Source: Halorubrum saccharovorum DSM 1137
Lineage (GTDB): Archaea; Halobacteriota; Halobacteria; Halobacteriales; Haloferacaceae
Assembly (NCBI RefSeq): GCF_000337915.1
Contig: NZ_AOJE01000011.1
Coordinates: 30,523-94,522 of the forward strand
DNA: 64,000 bases
Direction: 5' to 3'
Shown: one piece after another, positions 1-9,012 of the stretch
Numbering within the stretch: position 1 is the stretch's first letter
How the letters are laid out: each line of letters begins with the position of its first letter
The notes under the pieces: generated by a model
Databases searched by the model: none
Told to the model about the DNA's origin: nothing
What the model saw: only the letters and a program-made list of their open reading frames with translations
Translations under genes and position numbers: made by a program

Positions 1-507
1 GGTATAGCGAATTGGTGAAATAGTTGTTTATAAGCGATCGAGTGATGTTGCTATCGGCTGTTTATAAGTCTCTGACGACGTTGCGGTGAGGACCTCCAAA
101 GCCCCAGTCGCGACGGCTCGCGCGCCTTGCTGCGCTCCGCTCTCGGTCGCTCCGCTCCCTCGTTGCGGTGCTTGCTGCGGCGTGCTTCGCCCTCGCGGCT
201 GCCCCTTTGAGTCCCACCCGAACCGCACAGCACGCACCTCACACCTCCCCAACCTCGTCAGTCGCCCTCCGCGTTGCTTCGGGCGACTGACTCCAACGAG
301 GGACCCGAGGTCCCTCTGGCAGCCGGCGCTACGCGCCGGCGACCTCGCACGCGCTCCTCGTGGCCTCTCGGCCACTCGGAGGCGCGCGCCACCGCACAGT
401 GTCGGTTTATAAGCGATCGTCACCGTCGCTCATCACTATTTAAATACTCAATCACCACCTCAGATCTGCAACACCTACTCCCACTATCGATCGGGACGCT
501 CGCAATC
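1..507. repeat. Non-coding GC-rich block bounded by 15-base direct repeats
   Basis: No convincing gene lies here. The 15-mer GTTTATAAGCGATCG occurs at 26-40 and again exactly at 405-419, and a shorter copy of its left part (GTTTATAAG) sits at 60-68. Between them, about 85-400 is a GC-rich stretch with many short runs such as TGCGCTCCGCTC whose open frames on both strands give low-complexity Arg/Ala-rich translations, typical of non-coding repeat DNA. I infer a dispersed intergenic repeat or a small non-autonomous element. No transposase and no clear terminal inverted repeats were seen. Confidence 0.5.
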
Positions 508-1875
508 TCACGCGTACGCCTCGAACTCCTCGCCGAAGACGAGGAAGTAGCCGGTTCCGGCGATCCCGATCACGGCGGCGACGGAAAAGGCGACCTCGGG
601 GCTGACGAAGTCCCACAGGTAGCCGCCGATCGCGGCGCTCGGGATCACGAGCGTGTTCCGGAGCAGGTAGTAGGTCCCGGTGACGCGACCGCCGGCGCCC
701 CGGTCCGCGGGGCCGACGATGAGCGCCTTGTGCGAGGGGAGCCCGGCGAACCGGAGCCCGGAGAACGCGAACACGAGGACGAGCGCCGGTTGGAGCGAGA
801 GGATCGACGAGAGGAGCTCGGGGCCGAAGACGAGGACGACGGGGAAGGCGCCGTACACGAAGAAGCCGAGCGCGACGACCGGCTTGAGCCCGACGCGCTC
901 GGCCAGCTTCGCCGCCGGGACCATCGTCACCAGCGCGACGGCCATCTCGACGCCGAGCAGGTAGCCGAAGAACGCCTGCGGCGAGAGGTCCACGGCGTAC
1001 GAAAAGCCGCCGACCGCGACCGTCGTCTCCAGTCCGGCCGAGAAGACCTGCGTGACGACGAGCACGAAGAACACGTACACCATCCCGTTCGCGAACCGGA
1101 CGAGCGTATCGCCGATCAGCAGCGGGCGGAGCGGGTCGGGCATCTCGCGGAGGTCCCGCCGGATCCGAGCGATCCCCTCGAACCGCCCGCCGCCGACGGC
1201 GTCGCCGCTCGCGTCGTACAGGACGTGTTGGGCGAGCGTCCCGACGATCCCGAAGGCGATCGCGACCGCGAGCACGTACCGGAAGCTCACCGTAAACGCC
1301 GGGTGGAGGCCGATGAGGACCGCGGCGAGGACAGGACCGATCAGGAACGCGGTGCGTCGGAACGTCTCGGTGCTCGCGAACCCGGCCGCCAGCCGAGAGG
1401 AGTCCGTCGCCTGCTTGACCACGGCGAACGTCGCGCCGAGGCCGAACGACTTCCACGCCTGCGCGAGGACTAGCCCGACGAAGATCCAGATCCACGGCTC
1501 GACCGTCACGCCCGCGACCGTGACCGCCCCGACGCTCGGGGCGACGAACCAGACGGCGAAGCCGACGGTCGAGACGAGTCCGAAGGCGGTCAGCGCGTAC
1601 CGCGACCCGATCCGGTCGGAGACCGCGCCGCCCGGGTACGGGTACATCGCGGAGATGACGTTGCCGAACGTTCCGAACAGCCCGACGACGAAGCCGGACG
1701 CGCCGAGCGCCACCATGTACTCGGGGAGGAACCGGCTCGTCATCTGGAAGCCGAGGCTGAACGCGAACATCGCCAGCGACACCACCAGCACGTCCCGTTC
1801 CAAGGCGAAGAACTGACGGAACGTCGCTAGCGGGCCCGTTTCCTCCCGGCCGGCCGCCGATTGCTCCTTGCTCAT
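508..1875 (-). CDS. MFS-family transporter
   Basis: A 455-residue integral membrane protein of the major facilitator superfamily. Hydrophobic segments fill most of the chain in a 6+6 arrangement, with a soluble loop around residues 220-245 (ending near REMPDPLRPLL) between the halves. The motif following TM2, GGAVSDRIGSRYAL (around residues 82-95), matches the MFS signature GXXXDRXGRR. The cytoplasmic N-terminus is short and polar. The substrate cannot be read from the sequence; drug or metabolite efflux are options. It stands alone, ending against the repeat block on its left and diverging from the esterase gene on its right. Confidence 0.88.
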   Translation of the reverse strand: MSKEQSAAGREETGPLATFRQFFALERDVLVVSLAMFAFSLGFQMTSRFLPEYMVALGASGFVVGLFGTFGNVISAMYPYPGGAVSDRIGSRYALTAFGLVSTVGFAVWFVAPSVGAVTVAGVTVEPWIWIFVGLVLAQAWKSFGLGATFAVVKQATDSSRLAAGFASTETFRRTAFLIGPVLAAVLIGLHPAFTVSFRYVLAVAIAFGIVGTLAQHVLYDASGDAVGGGRFEGIARIRRDLREMPDPLRPLLIGDTLVRFANGMVYVFFVLVVTQVFSAGLETTVAVGGFSYAVDLSPQAFFGYLLGVEMAVALVTMVPAAKLAERVGLKPVVALGFFVYGAFPVVLVFGPELLSSILSLQPALVLVFAFSGLRFAGLPSHKALIVGPADRGAGGRVTGTYYLLRNTLVIPSAAIGGYLWDFVSPEVAFSVAAVIGIAGTGYFLVFGEEFEAYA

Positions 1876-2033
1876 CGTAGGGGAAAGAGAGCGGGACGCC
1901 GGGTGGAACTCGGGTGCGGTCGGCGGACACCGACGCCGTCCCTTCGTGTCGACGTGTCCGTCCGCTTCGTCAAATAGGTACTCACCCGCTCGCCGTCCCC
2001 AAGGCTTACTCTCACTTCGCCACAGGGTCGACC

Positions 2034-2972
2034 ATGCACGCCGACGAGATCGATCCGCAGGCGAGGGCGGCGGTCGAGCGCCAAGAGCGGGTCCCGATAC
2101 CGCACAGCCGGTGGGGGCTGAAGCTCACGCGACTGCTCACGGGGCCGGCGATGCGGATTCGGAACCGGAATCCGCCGACAGTGGGGGAGACCGTGGACGG
2201 GACGATTCCGGGGCCGGCAGGAGACCTCGACGCGCGGCTGTACCTCCCCGACGCCGACGGCCCGTTTCCCACGGTCGTGTTCTTTCACGGCGGCGGGTTC
2301 GTGCTCGGGAGCGTCGCCACTCACGACCGGCTCTGTCGCCGCCTCACGCGGGAGAGCGGCTGTGCCGTCCTCTCGGTCGACTACCGGCTCGCGCCCGAAC
2401 ACTCCTTTCCCGCGGCGGTCGCGGACGCGTACGCGGCGGTGGAGTGGGCGGCGGCCAACCCCGACGCGATCGACGGGACCGGGCGGGTCGCCGTCGCCGG
2501 CGACTCGGCGGGCGGCGCGCTCGCCGCCGTCGCCGCGCTCATGGCCGCCGAGCGCGACGGCCCCGAGATCGCGTACCAGGCGCTGTTGTACCCCGGCGTC
2601 GGCGTCGAGGCGGGCCAGCCGTCGATGGAGGAGCACGCCGGCATCGTTCTGGACGAGGCGGACTTGGAGTGGTTCTTCGACTGCTACTACGACCACGAGC
2701 TCCACGAGCGCAACCCGTACGCCGACCCGACGAACGCGGGGGACGTGTCGGGCGTCGCTCCCGCCACGGTCGTCACCGCGGGCTTCGACCCGCTCCGCGA
2801 CGGCGGGAGGGCGTACGCCGAGCAGCTGGTCCGCGACGGGGTGCCGACCCGCTACGAGAACTACGCGGACCAGGTGCACGGGTTCATGACGCTCAGCGAG
2901 GTGGACCGGGCGACCGAGGCCGTCGCGGACGTGGCCGACGACCTCGCCGGTGCGCTCCGGGCGGATTCGTAA
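2034..2972 (+). CDS. Alpha/beta hydrolase fold-3 (HSL-type esterase)
   Basis: A 312-residue serine hydrolase of the hormone-sensitive-lipase branch. The oxyanion-hole motif HGGGF is at residues 85-89 and the nucleophile elbow GDSAGG places the catalytic Ser at residue 158. A likely catalytic Asp lies in the FDPLRDGG segment and the His in VHGFM near the end, so the triad appears complete. The start ATG at 2034 (MHADEID) fits the usual N-terminal cap; a longer in-frame reading from 1914 has an Arg-rich extension unlike the family. It probably hydrolyses short acyl esters in the cytoplasm. Substrate unknown. Confidence 0.88.
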   Translation: MHADEIDPQARAAVERQERVPIPHSRWGLKLTRLLTGPAMRIRNRNPPTVGETVDGTIPGPAGDLDARLYLPDADGPFPTVVFFHGGGFVLGSVATHDRLCRRLTRESGCAVLSVDYRLAPEHSFPAAVADAYAAVEWAAANPDAIDGTGRVAVAGDSAGGALAAVAALMAAERDGPEIAYQALLYPGVGVEAGQPSMEEHAGIVLDEADLEWFFDCYYDHELHERNPYADPTNAGDVSGVAPATVVTAGFDPLRDGGRAYAEQLVRDGVPTRYENYADQVHGFMTLSEVDRATEAVADVADDLAGALRADS

Positions 2973-3019
2973 GCGATAGCGGCGAGCTTTCGGGTTCCGA
3001 GCCGAGCGCGCCATCGCCT

Positions 3020-3718
3020 CTATCGGGAATGGGCGTCCCGTCCGCCGCCCGCGACGAACTCGCGGATCACCGCGGCCTCGGCCTTCCGAATCAGTTCGCC
3101 CGCCGTGCTGGTCGAGCAGTCGAGAGCCGCGGCCACGTCCGCGATCGTCCCGTCGCGGGGGAGTTCGTAGTACCCCGCCTCGACCGCCGCCTCCAGCGCG
3201 GCCCGCTGTCGGTCGGTGAGCCGCGAGGGCGACGCCGACCGCTCGAACTCGTGGACCCGCTCGATGGCGACGTCGCCGAGGTCGGCGAGCGCATCGTGGA
3301 ACGCGCCGAGCGCCCCCGCTTCCCCGACCGCCTCGAACCGCACGGCGCCGGTCTCCAGAAAGGCGACCGGCGGGAGAAAGACCACGCTGGCGGCCGCGAT
3401 CGCGTCCAGCACCGCCGGCGCGAACTCGTAGCCGTCCTGCCGGAGGAACGCGTACGTCCCCTCCCCGTCCTCGACGAGTTCCGTCTCGACGAGCGAGTCG
3501 ACGGCCCGCACGACCGACGCCGTCGCGTCCGCGTCCGCGTCACACCAGAACAGCGTCGTCGCGTCCGCAGTGGGGCTCCACGTCAACAGTTCGGCGCGGG
3601 TGACCGGACCGGGGTCGGTCACCCGCCGGTGAAGCGGGTGGACGAGCCCGTCCGGATACGTCGCCGAGAACTGGACGCGTTTCATTTCGCCGTCGTACGA
3701 CCTTCGGGGAGCCGACAT
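3020..3718 (-). CDS. Bat-type HTH-10 transcriptional regulator
   Basis: A 232-residue haloarchaeal regulator. The C-terminus carries the bacterio-opsin-activator HTH: LTDRQRAALEAAVEAGYYEL followed by a recognition region reading DVAAALDCSTSTAGELIRKAE. The N-terminal 150 residues resemble the unnamed sensory part found in this family. The gene begins 15 bases after the stop of the upstream hydrolase on the same strand, so the two are probably co-transcribed. MKRVQF at 3685 is an alternative start and is the more typical N-terminus for the family. Target genes are unknown; the adjacent hydrolases are plausible. Confidence 0.85.
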   Translation of the reverse strand: MSAPRRSYDGEMKRVQFSATYPDGLVHPLHRRVTDPGPVTRAELLTWSPTADATTLFWCDADADATASVVRAVDSLVETELVEDGEGTYAFLRQDGYEFAPAVLDAIAAASVVFLPPVAFLETGAVRFEAVGEAGALGAFHDALADLGDVAIERVHEFERSASPSRLTDRQRAALEAAVEAGYYELPRDGTIADVAAALDCSTSTAGELIRKAEAAVIREFVAGGGRDAHSR

Positions 3719-3733
3719 TTCAACGCTCGTGTT

Positions 3734-4624
3734 TCAGTCGCCGAGGGTCGCGGGGACGGAGCGCAGCAGCGTCCCGAGGTGGTCCGCGCCGTCGAGCACC
3801 TCCAGCCGGGCGGTCGGGAGCGCCGCCTCGAAGCGTCGAACCGCCGCGATCGGGACGTTCTCGTCGTCGTCGCCGTGCCAGAGCCGCACCGGCGCGTCGA
3901 TGTCGCCGAAATCGACGTCCCACTCCGCCGCAGTCTGTCGGAACTCGGCCACCGCGCCGCTGCGGTGCCGGGCGAGCGCTTCGAGGAAGTCCCCCCGGAC
4001 GACCTCGGCCGCGCGGTCGGAGACGGCGGCGGTCGGATCGCCGGTGGTGTACTGGGCGACGACGAACGACGGGTCGCGGCGCGCCGCGACCCATCGCTGG
4101 GCGCGCAACAGCGCGGCGAGGACCGGCGGGGCCGTCGACCCGACCCCGCTCAGCACCCGCTGTACCGCGGGGGGCTCGTGAACGTACTCCGGCGGGGTCG
4201 CGCCCGCGACCGCGTCCACCCGATTCACCCGAGCCGGCATCCCCGCCGCGGCCGCGAACGCGTACGGCGCGCCGCCCGAGAACGCGACGAGGCGCGCGGC
4301 GTCGATTCCGGCGTGGTCGAGCACGGCGCGGACGATCGGTTCGCCGTCTCGTATCGATCGGCCGGGCCAGGGGTCGGAGCGGCCGTATCCGGGGCGGTCG
4401 GGCGCGAGCAGCCGGACGCCGCTGTCCCGCGCCGCCGGCTCGAACAGCTCCGCGAGCCGCCGCGACCCCGGCGTGCCGTGGAGGAACACCACCGGAGAGC
4501 CGGTTTCGACCCCGTACTCCGCGTACGCGATCCGGCGGTCGCCCTCCTGCCCCTCGGCCGGCGCGAACTGTACGTCGTCTCTCGTCGACGACTGTCTCGA
4601 CGCTGGAGATGCCTGCGCCGTCAT
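3734..4624 (-). CDS. Alpha/beta hydrolase
   Basis: A hydrolase of about 296 residues. It shows VVFLHGTPGSRR (oxyanion region), APDRPGYGRSD, a nucleophile elbow reading AFSGGAPYA, and near the C-terminus the acid motif LWHGDDDENVP and a His in GADHLGT. This is the classic alpha/beta hydrolase layout. The start at 4624 (MTAQASP) leaves a short disordered N-terminus; an upstream ATG at 4672 adds 16 residues, and an AT-rich box (about 4681-4687) could serve as promoter for the shorter form. The reading frame remains open far upstream but without family similarity. It precedes the HTH regulator in a likely two-gene unit. Confidence 0.85.
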   Translation of the reverse strand: MTAQASPASRQSSTRDDVQFAPAEGQEGDRRIAYAEYGVETGSPVVFLHGTPGSRRLAELFEPAARDSGVRLLAPDRPGYGRSDPWPGRSIRDGEPIVRAVLDHAGIDAARLVAFSGGAPYAFAAAAGMPARVNRVDAVAGATPPEYVHEPPAVQRVLSGVGSTAPPVLAALLRAQRWVAARRDPSFVVAQYTTGDPTAAVSDRAAEVVRGDFLEALARHRSGAVAEFRQTAAEWDVDFGDIDAPVRLWHGDDDENVPIAAVRRFEAALPTARLEVLDGADHLGTLLRSVPATLGD

Positions 4625-4831
4625 CGTGTCGAGAGACGGGTTCGACCCGTGTGGAGATGGTGCCGTATCCATCCGGTGGTTTTTAACTGACGGATCGGTT
4701 GGCGGTCCGATCGGCCTCTGCCGGCTCGACCGCGGCGCCGGCGAGGTGGGCCGCCGCTTCCCGGCGCACCGGCTGCCCCCGCCCCTCGCGGAACCGCAAC
4801 GCTTTCGTTCAGACTCGCTGTCACCTACGGC

Positions 4832-5689
4832 ATGCGACGCCGCCGATTCCTCGCGAGCGGAACCGCCCTCCTCTCCGTCGCCCTCGCCGGCTGCGGCCAC
4901 CCTTCCGTCGTCCTCGACCTGAACGCGGCGACCGCGGACGACATCGCGGACGAGGTGTCGATGGAGCCCGATCCGGGCTCGGAGGAGTACGACCTCGTCG
5001 CGTCGGCGATCGAAAACGGGTCCGCCACGCGGCGCGGGCGGTACGAGCTGTTCGACCGCACCGACACCGTCCGGGTCGACGGGGCCTTCTACGAGGTCTC
5101 GGAGACCCGGATCGCGAGCAGCGAGGTGACGGTGTACGAGGTGCTCGTCGACTTCGACCCGGAAGACGCGACGCCCGACCTGGGCGAGATCGCGTTCGAG
5201 GACCTCCCGGAGACGGACCGCGAGCGCCTCGAACCGATCCTCTCCGAGGCGGACCCGCCCCAGGGGGACGGCTACGACATCGGCGTCAGCTACGGGAGCG
5301 CCGAGGAGGTCGGGAACGACTCGGTGTTCGTGCCGGAGCGGCGGTACGACGTGCTCGTCTACGAGGGGGAGCGGTACCGAGTCGCGGTCGACTCGCGAAC
5401 CGCGCCGGAAGTCGAGTACCGGTACGAGACGACCGAGGTGGCGCCCGACGTGGAGACGTTCGCCGAGCAGGTCCGAGACCGGTACCTGTTCGTGCTCTCG
5501 GGGCTCTCCGACGCCGAGCGCGAGGTCGTCGAGGAGTCGATCGACGGCGCGTACTTCGAGGACGACGACGCCTTCCGATCGGTGGTCGAGCGGATCCGAG
5601 ACCACGAGGGGATCAGGGAAGACGACTTCTACGGGACGTGGCTCCTGGAGTACGAGGGCGCTACGTACCTCGCTTACGTCGAGTGGTGA
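4832..5689 (+). CDS. Tat-exported lipoprotein, function unknown
   Basis: A 285-residue protein. The N-terminus MRRRRFLASGTALLSVALAGC combines a twin-arginine motif, a hydrophobic stretch and a lipobox (LAGC) with Cys at residue 21, so it should be exported folded and lipid-anchored on the cell surface. The remainder is acidic, soluble and rich in Tyr and Glu, without a motif I recognise. The protein ends just before the epimerase gene on the same strand; whether they share a transcript is unclear because the epimerase has its own TATA-like box. Confidence 0.82.
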   Translation: MRRRRFLASGTALLSVALAGCGHPSVVLDLNAATADDIADEVSMEPDPGSEEYDLVASAIENGSATRRGRYELFDRTDTVRVDGAFYEVSETRIASSEVTVYEVLVDFDPEDATPDLGEIAFEDLPETDRERLEPILSEADPPQGDGYDIGVSYGSAEEVGNDSVFVPERRYDVLVYEGERYRVAVDSRTAPEVEYRYETTEVAPDVETFAEQVRDRYLFVLSGLSDAEREVVEESIDGAYFEDDDAFRSVVERIRDHEGIREDDFYGTWLLEYEGATYLAYVEW

Positions 5690-5751
5690 CTCGTCGCGAC
5701 CGGCGCTCGGAACGCACCGGTTTTACCCGGTCGCGGCCCAACCGGCCGCCG

Positions 5752-7011
5752 ATGGACGAGACGACACGCGAGGCGGTCCGAACGCGGGCGCGATCGCACC
5801 GGGCGCGGCTGCTCTCGGTCCTGCGCGTGCAGTACCCCGACGCGCTGACCGACCGCGGCTACCGTCTGCTCCACCCGACCACCGGCGACCCGTACGCCGG
5901 GGACCGCCGACACCTCGTCGCGACCTGTCGGTCTGTCGCCAACTTCGCGGTCGGCGCGCTCGCCGACGGCCCAGACTGGTGTCTCGACGCCGCCGAGCAC
6001 GGCCTGCGGTTCCTCCGCGAGGCGCACCGCGCCGACGACGGCGGGTACCGCCTCGTCGTCACCGGGGAGGGCGAACCGGTTGACCGAACGCGGTCGGCGT
6101 ACGGCCACGCGTTCGCCCTGCTGGCGTACGCCCGCGCGGTCGACGCCGGGATCGACGGCGCCGAGGCCGACCTCGACGCGACCCGGGACCTGATCGACGA
6201 CCGCTTCCGCGCCGACCGGGGGCTCCTCCGGAGCGACTGCGACGCCGACTGGACCGAGCGGGAGCCGTACCGCGGCCAGAACGCGAACATGCACGCCTGC
6301 GAGGCGTACCTCGCCGCTTACGAGGCGACGGGCGATTCGGAGTACCTCGACCGGGCGCGGCGCGTCGCCGAGGCGATCGCGGTCGATTTCGCCGCCGACA
6401 CCGGCGGCCTGCTGTGGGAACATTACACCGCCGACTGGGAGCACGACTTCGCGTACAACGAGGACGAGCCGCGCCACCAGTTCCGACCGCCGGGGTACCA
6501 GCCGGGCCACCACGCGGAGTGGGCGAAGCTGCTCGCGCTGCTCGATCGGTACGAGCGCGGAGAGGGCGAGGACGGGGCGGGCGGCGATACGTCGGCGAGC
6601 CCCGACTGGTACGCCCGCGCCCGCGAGCTCTTCGACGCCGCCGTCGACCACGGCTGGTCGGAGAACGGGTTCGTGTACACTCACGCGGCCGACGGGTCGC
6701 CGATAGTCGAGGACCGGTACGGGTGGGCGCTCGCGGAGGCGATCGGCGCGTCCGCCGCGCTCGCCGAGCGCGCGGCGGCCCGCGGCGACATCGACGAGGC
6801 CGATCGGTTCCGGAACTGGCACCGGCGGTTCCTCGTCCGGACCGACCTGTTCCGCGGGCCAGCGGGCGTCTGGTACGAGAAGCGGCTGCCGCCGGACGCC
6901 GACGGCGACCTGGTCGCACAGGACCCGCCGGGCGTCGAGCCCGACTACCACCCCGTCGGCGCCTTCTTCGAGGGGTGGCGGTCGGCGCGGGCGGAGCTAT
7001 CGAACGAGTGA
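5752..7011 (+). CDS. AGE-family epimerase/isomerase
   Basis: A 419-residue protein resembling N-acylglucosamine 2-epimerase / mannose isomerase (alpha6/alpha6 barrel). Supporting blocks are RSAYGHAFALLAYARAV, YRGQNANMHACEAYLAAYEA, WEHYTADWEHDF, FRPPGYQPGHHAEWAKLLA and GVWYEKRLPPDG-like YEKRLPPDAD, which carry the conserved His/Arg/Glu residues of the barrel. It likely interconverts aldose and ketose sugars in the cytoplasm; the exact sugar cannot be assigned. The start ATG at 5752 has a TTTTAC box about 26-31 bases upstream, consistent with a leaderless transcript. A longer in-frame ORF upstream is an artefact of GC-rich DNA. Confidence 0.87.
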   Translation: MDETTREAVRTRARSHRARLLSVLRVQYPDALTDRGYRLLHPTTGDPYAGDRRHLVATCRSVANFAVGALADGPDWCLDAAEHGLRFLREAHRADDGGYRLVVTGEGEPVDRTRSAYGHAFALLAYARAVDAGIDGAEADLDATRDLIDDRFRADRGLLRSDCDADWTEREPYRGQNANMHACEAYLAAYEATGDSEYLDRARRVAEAIAVDFAADTGGLLWEHYTADWEHDFAYNEDEPRHQFRPPGYQPGHHAEWAKLLALLDRYERGEGEDGAGGDTSASPDWYARARELFDAAVDHGWSENGFVYTHAADGSPIVEDRYGWALAEAIGASAALAERAAARGDIDEADRFRNWHRRFLVRTDLFRGPAGVWYEKRLPPDADGDLVAQDPPGVEPDYHPVGAFFEGWRSARAELSNE

Positions 7012-7044
7012 GGAGTGAGACAGCGTCGGTTCGGCCGACGCCGC

Positions 7045-7809
7045 TCAGAGCGCGGACGCGATGTGGCGGTCGATCCGAGAGACCAGTTCCGGGCGGAACG
7101 TCCAGAAGCCGTCCCACACGTTCGGCTCGTCTTCGAGGGCGACGAGCGCGGCGGGGCGGCCGACATCCGACTCCGGCGGCGTGAAGACGACGAACCACGA
7201 TCGGCGGTAGGGGTACGACCGACCCCGGTGGACCGTCACCGGGAGCGACGCCGACGGGTCCGCGTCGCCGATCCCGTAGACGTGGACGTCGACGCCGGCG
7301 TTACCGAGGGCCTCGTACACCTTTCGGGTCCCGCGTTCGTCTCGGATCCGGGAGAGGCGCTGGAAGGACGCGCGGAGCGTCCCGCCGCCCGCCTCGGCCG
7401 CGATCCGCTCGATGACGCGGGAGACGACGACCAACAGCAGCTTCTCCTTGTTCGAATGGGGGTACCCCCGGAGCCGGAAGGGGACCTCGTCGAGGCGGGC
7501 GAGCACGTCCGGGAGAACGACCTCGTCGAGGTCGATCGCGCCGGTCTTGAACAGGTCGGAGTTGATCAGCAGGACCGAGTCGAGCAGGTCGTCGAGCGTG
7601 GAGCGAGCGATCACCTCGCCGTCCTCGACGAGGATGACGACGTCCGAGTCGGTGTCCGGGATGTCGCGCTCGGTGATCGCGACCGACTGCTCCTCGAGGA
7701 GGGAGTCGAGGAGGCTCCGAACCGGCTCCGGCTCGGTCCGGTTGACGACGACGAGCGACCGGCTCGGGGCGTCGATCTCGTCGAAGAAGCCGCGCAGGGA
7801 GTCAGTCAT
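7045..7809 (-). CDS. DICT sensory-domain protein
   Basis: A 254-residue protein. The segment from about residue 112 (RLRGYPHSNKEKLLLVVVSRVIERIAAEAG) through FQRLSRI and YEALGNAGVDVHVYGIGD matches the DICT domain, a presumed sensory domain in diguanylate cyclases and two-component systems. The first 110 residues form a haloarchaea-specific N-terminal half of unknown role. No kinase or HTH domain is attached, so database labels calling such proteins histidine kinases would be misleading. It stands alone between the epimerase (convergent) and the CinA-like gene. Confidence 0.78.
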   Translation of the reverse strand: MTDSLRGFFDEIDAPSRSLVVVNRTEPEPVRSLLDSLLEEQSVAITERDIPDTDSDVVILVEDGEVIARSTLDDLLDSVLLINSDLFKTGAIDLDEVVLPDVLARLDEVPFRLRGYPHSNKEKLLLVVVSRVIERIAAEAGGGTLRASFQRLSRIRDERGTRKVYEALGNAGVDVHVYGIGDADPSASLPVTVHRGRSYPYRRSWFVVFTPPESDVGRPAALVALEDEPNVWDGFWTFRPELVSRIDRHIASAL

Positions 7810-7938
7810 CGGCGAGGACTCGACGCGGCGCGTCGCTCGCTCGGGCCACTCGTTCCGGCGGAGTGAGACATCGACATTGGGGCCCCGTGGACGGGTCGTG
7901 GTAGGGTAGCGTCGCCGACAGTAATAAATCCCGCACCG

Positions 7939-8688
7939 TCACTCCTCGCCCCACTCGCGCCGCACCGGCGTCTCGCTGGCATCGACGTTCGCCAGCAGCC
8001 ACGCGGTCGCCTCGTCGAGCGCGTCCGCGTCGGTCGCCGTCACCTTCAGCCGGTTGTGCGCCGCCTCGCGGTCCGGGTAACAGCCGACCGCGACGTCGAA
8101 TCGCTCGCCCGCCGCCTCCAGCGCGGGGACGATGTCCGACTCGGGCTCGACCGTGTAGAGGAACCGCGACCGCCGGTCGCCCGCGAACTCGTCGGCGACC
8201 GAGTCGAACATCGCCTTCAGCTCATCGGGGATCCCCGGCATGACGTAGACGCCCTCGACGACGCAGCCCGGCGCGAGCCCGGGGTCGTTCAGGAGCGGGC
8301 GGCTCCCGGTCGGGACCGCGGCCTCGGCCTCGACGTCCACGTCGACGTCGCTGTCGGGGAGGCGCTCGCGGATCTCGGCCAACCGCCGCTCGACCGCCTC
8401 GCGCGTCAGGTCGGTCGGGGCCAGCTCGCGGTCGAACGCGTCGGCGACCGCCTCCATCGTCACGTCGTCCGGAGTCCCGCCGAGTCCGCCGGTGACGATC
8501 ACGGCGTCGAACGCGTCGGCGTACGCCCGGACGCGCTCCGCGATGACGGCGCGGTCGTCAGGCACGGAGAGGACCCGTTTCACGGCGACGCCACGGTCGC
8601 TCAGCTCCCCGGCGAGCCAGTTGGCGTTCGTGTTCACCGTGTCGCCCGCGAGCAGTTCGTCGCCGACCGTGATCAGCGCGACCTCCAT
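7939..8688 (-). CDS. Molybdopterin-binding / CinA N-terminal domain protein
   Basis: A 249-residue protein of the CinA/MoCF-biosynthesis family. MEVALITVGDELLAGDTVNTNANWLA is the family N-terminus and VTGGLGGTPDDVT is the conserved nucleotide/pterin-binding loop. LNDPGLAPGCVVEGVYVMPGIPDEL is the second signature. Relatives include CinA and ADP-ribose pyrophosphatase-type proteins; the C-terminal NMN deamidase domain of full-length CinA is absent. Start chosen at 8688 because the 19-residue extension to 8745 is Arg-rich and not conserved in the family. Exact function is not settled for archaeal members. Confidence 0.87.
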   Translation of the reverse strand: MEVALITVGDELLAGDTVNTNANWLAGELSDRGVAVKRVLSVPDDRAVIAERVRAYADAFDAVIVTGGLGGTPDDVTMEAVADAFDRELAPTDLTREAVERRLAEIRERLPDSDVDVDVEAEAAVPTGSRPLLNDPGLAPGCVVEGVYVMPGIPDELKAMFDSVADEFAGDRRSRFLYTVEPESDIVPALEAAGERFDVAVGCYPDREAAHNRLKVTATDADALDEATAWLLANVDASETPVRREWGEE

Positions 8689-9012
8689 CGCCCGACCGTA
8701 GGGGCGGCGCACGGATGTGCGTTTCCCGTCGGCCGCGAAGCTCACCGGAATGATGATTAGTAGTAGTTGAAAACACGGCTATTCTATTCAGCAGCATCAC
8801 CTAGACTTCAATTCTTTTTAATTCTATACCATGAACGAATGAATCTGGCACTGTTTCACACTCTTTTTGTCTCTTTTTACAGACGATGTGGTGCTAATGT
8901 GATCGTCAACACCAACCCAGAACTCCTCATTCAAGTGTAGTTCACCAACAATCTCCATCTCACAAGCGTTGGAAAGAAAGAGGACTGGAGCGTGTTTTAA
9001 TGCCGGTTAGTC
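8689..9012. other. AT-rich intergenic region with a possible small ORF relic
   Basis: This 324-base stretch is clearly lower in GC than its left flank. On the minus strand an open frame of 44 codons runs from ATG at 8958 to TAG at 8824, beginning MEIVGELHLNEEF; the same frame stays open further upstream to a stop near 9006 without another ATG. The translation looks protein-like rather than Arg/Ala low complexity, but no ribosome-binding site or promoter was seen. It may be a decayed gene fragment. It marks the left edge of the AT-richer accessory patch. Confidence 0.35.

Noticed and set aside
1868-4690. Long plus-strand open frame of 940 codons
   Set aside because: It runs across three real genes, antisense to two, and its translation is Arg-, Pro- and Ala-rich without domains, typical of shadow frames in GC-rich DNA.
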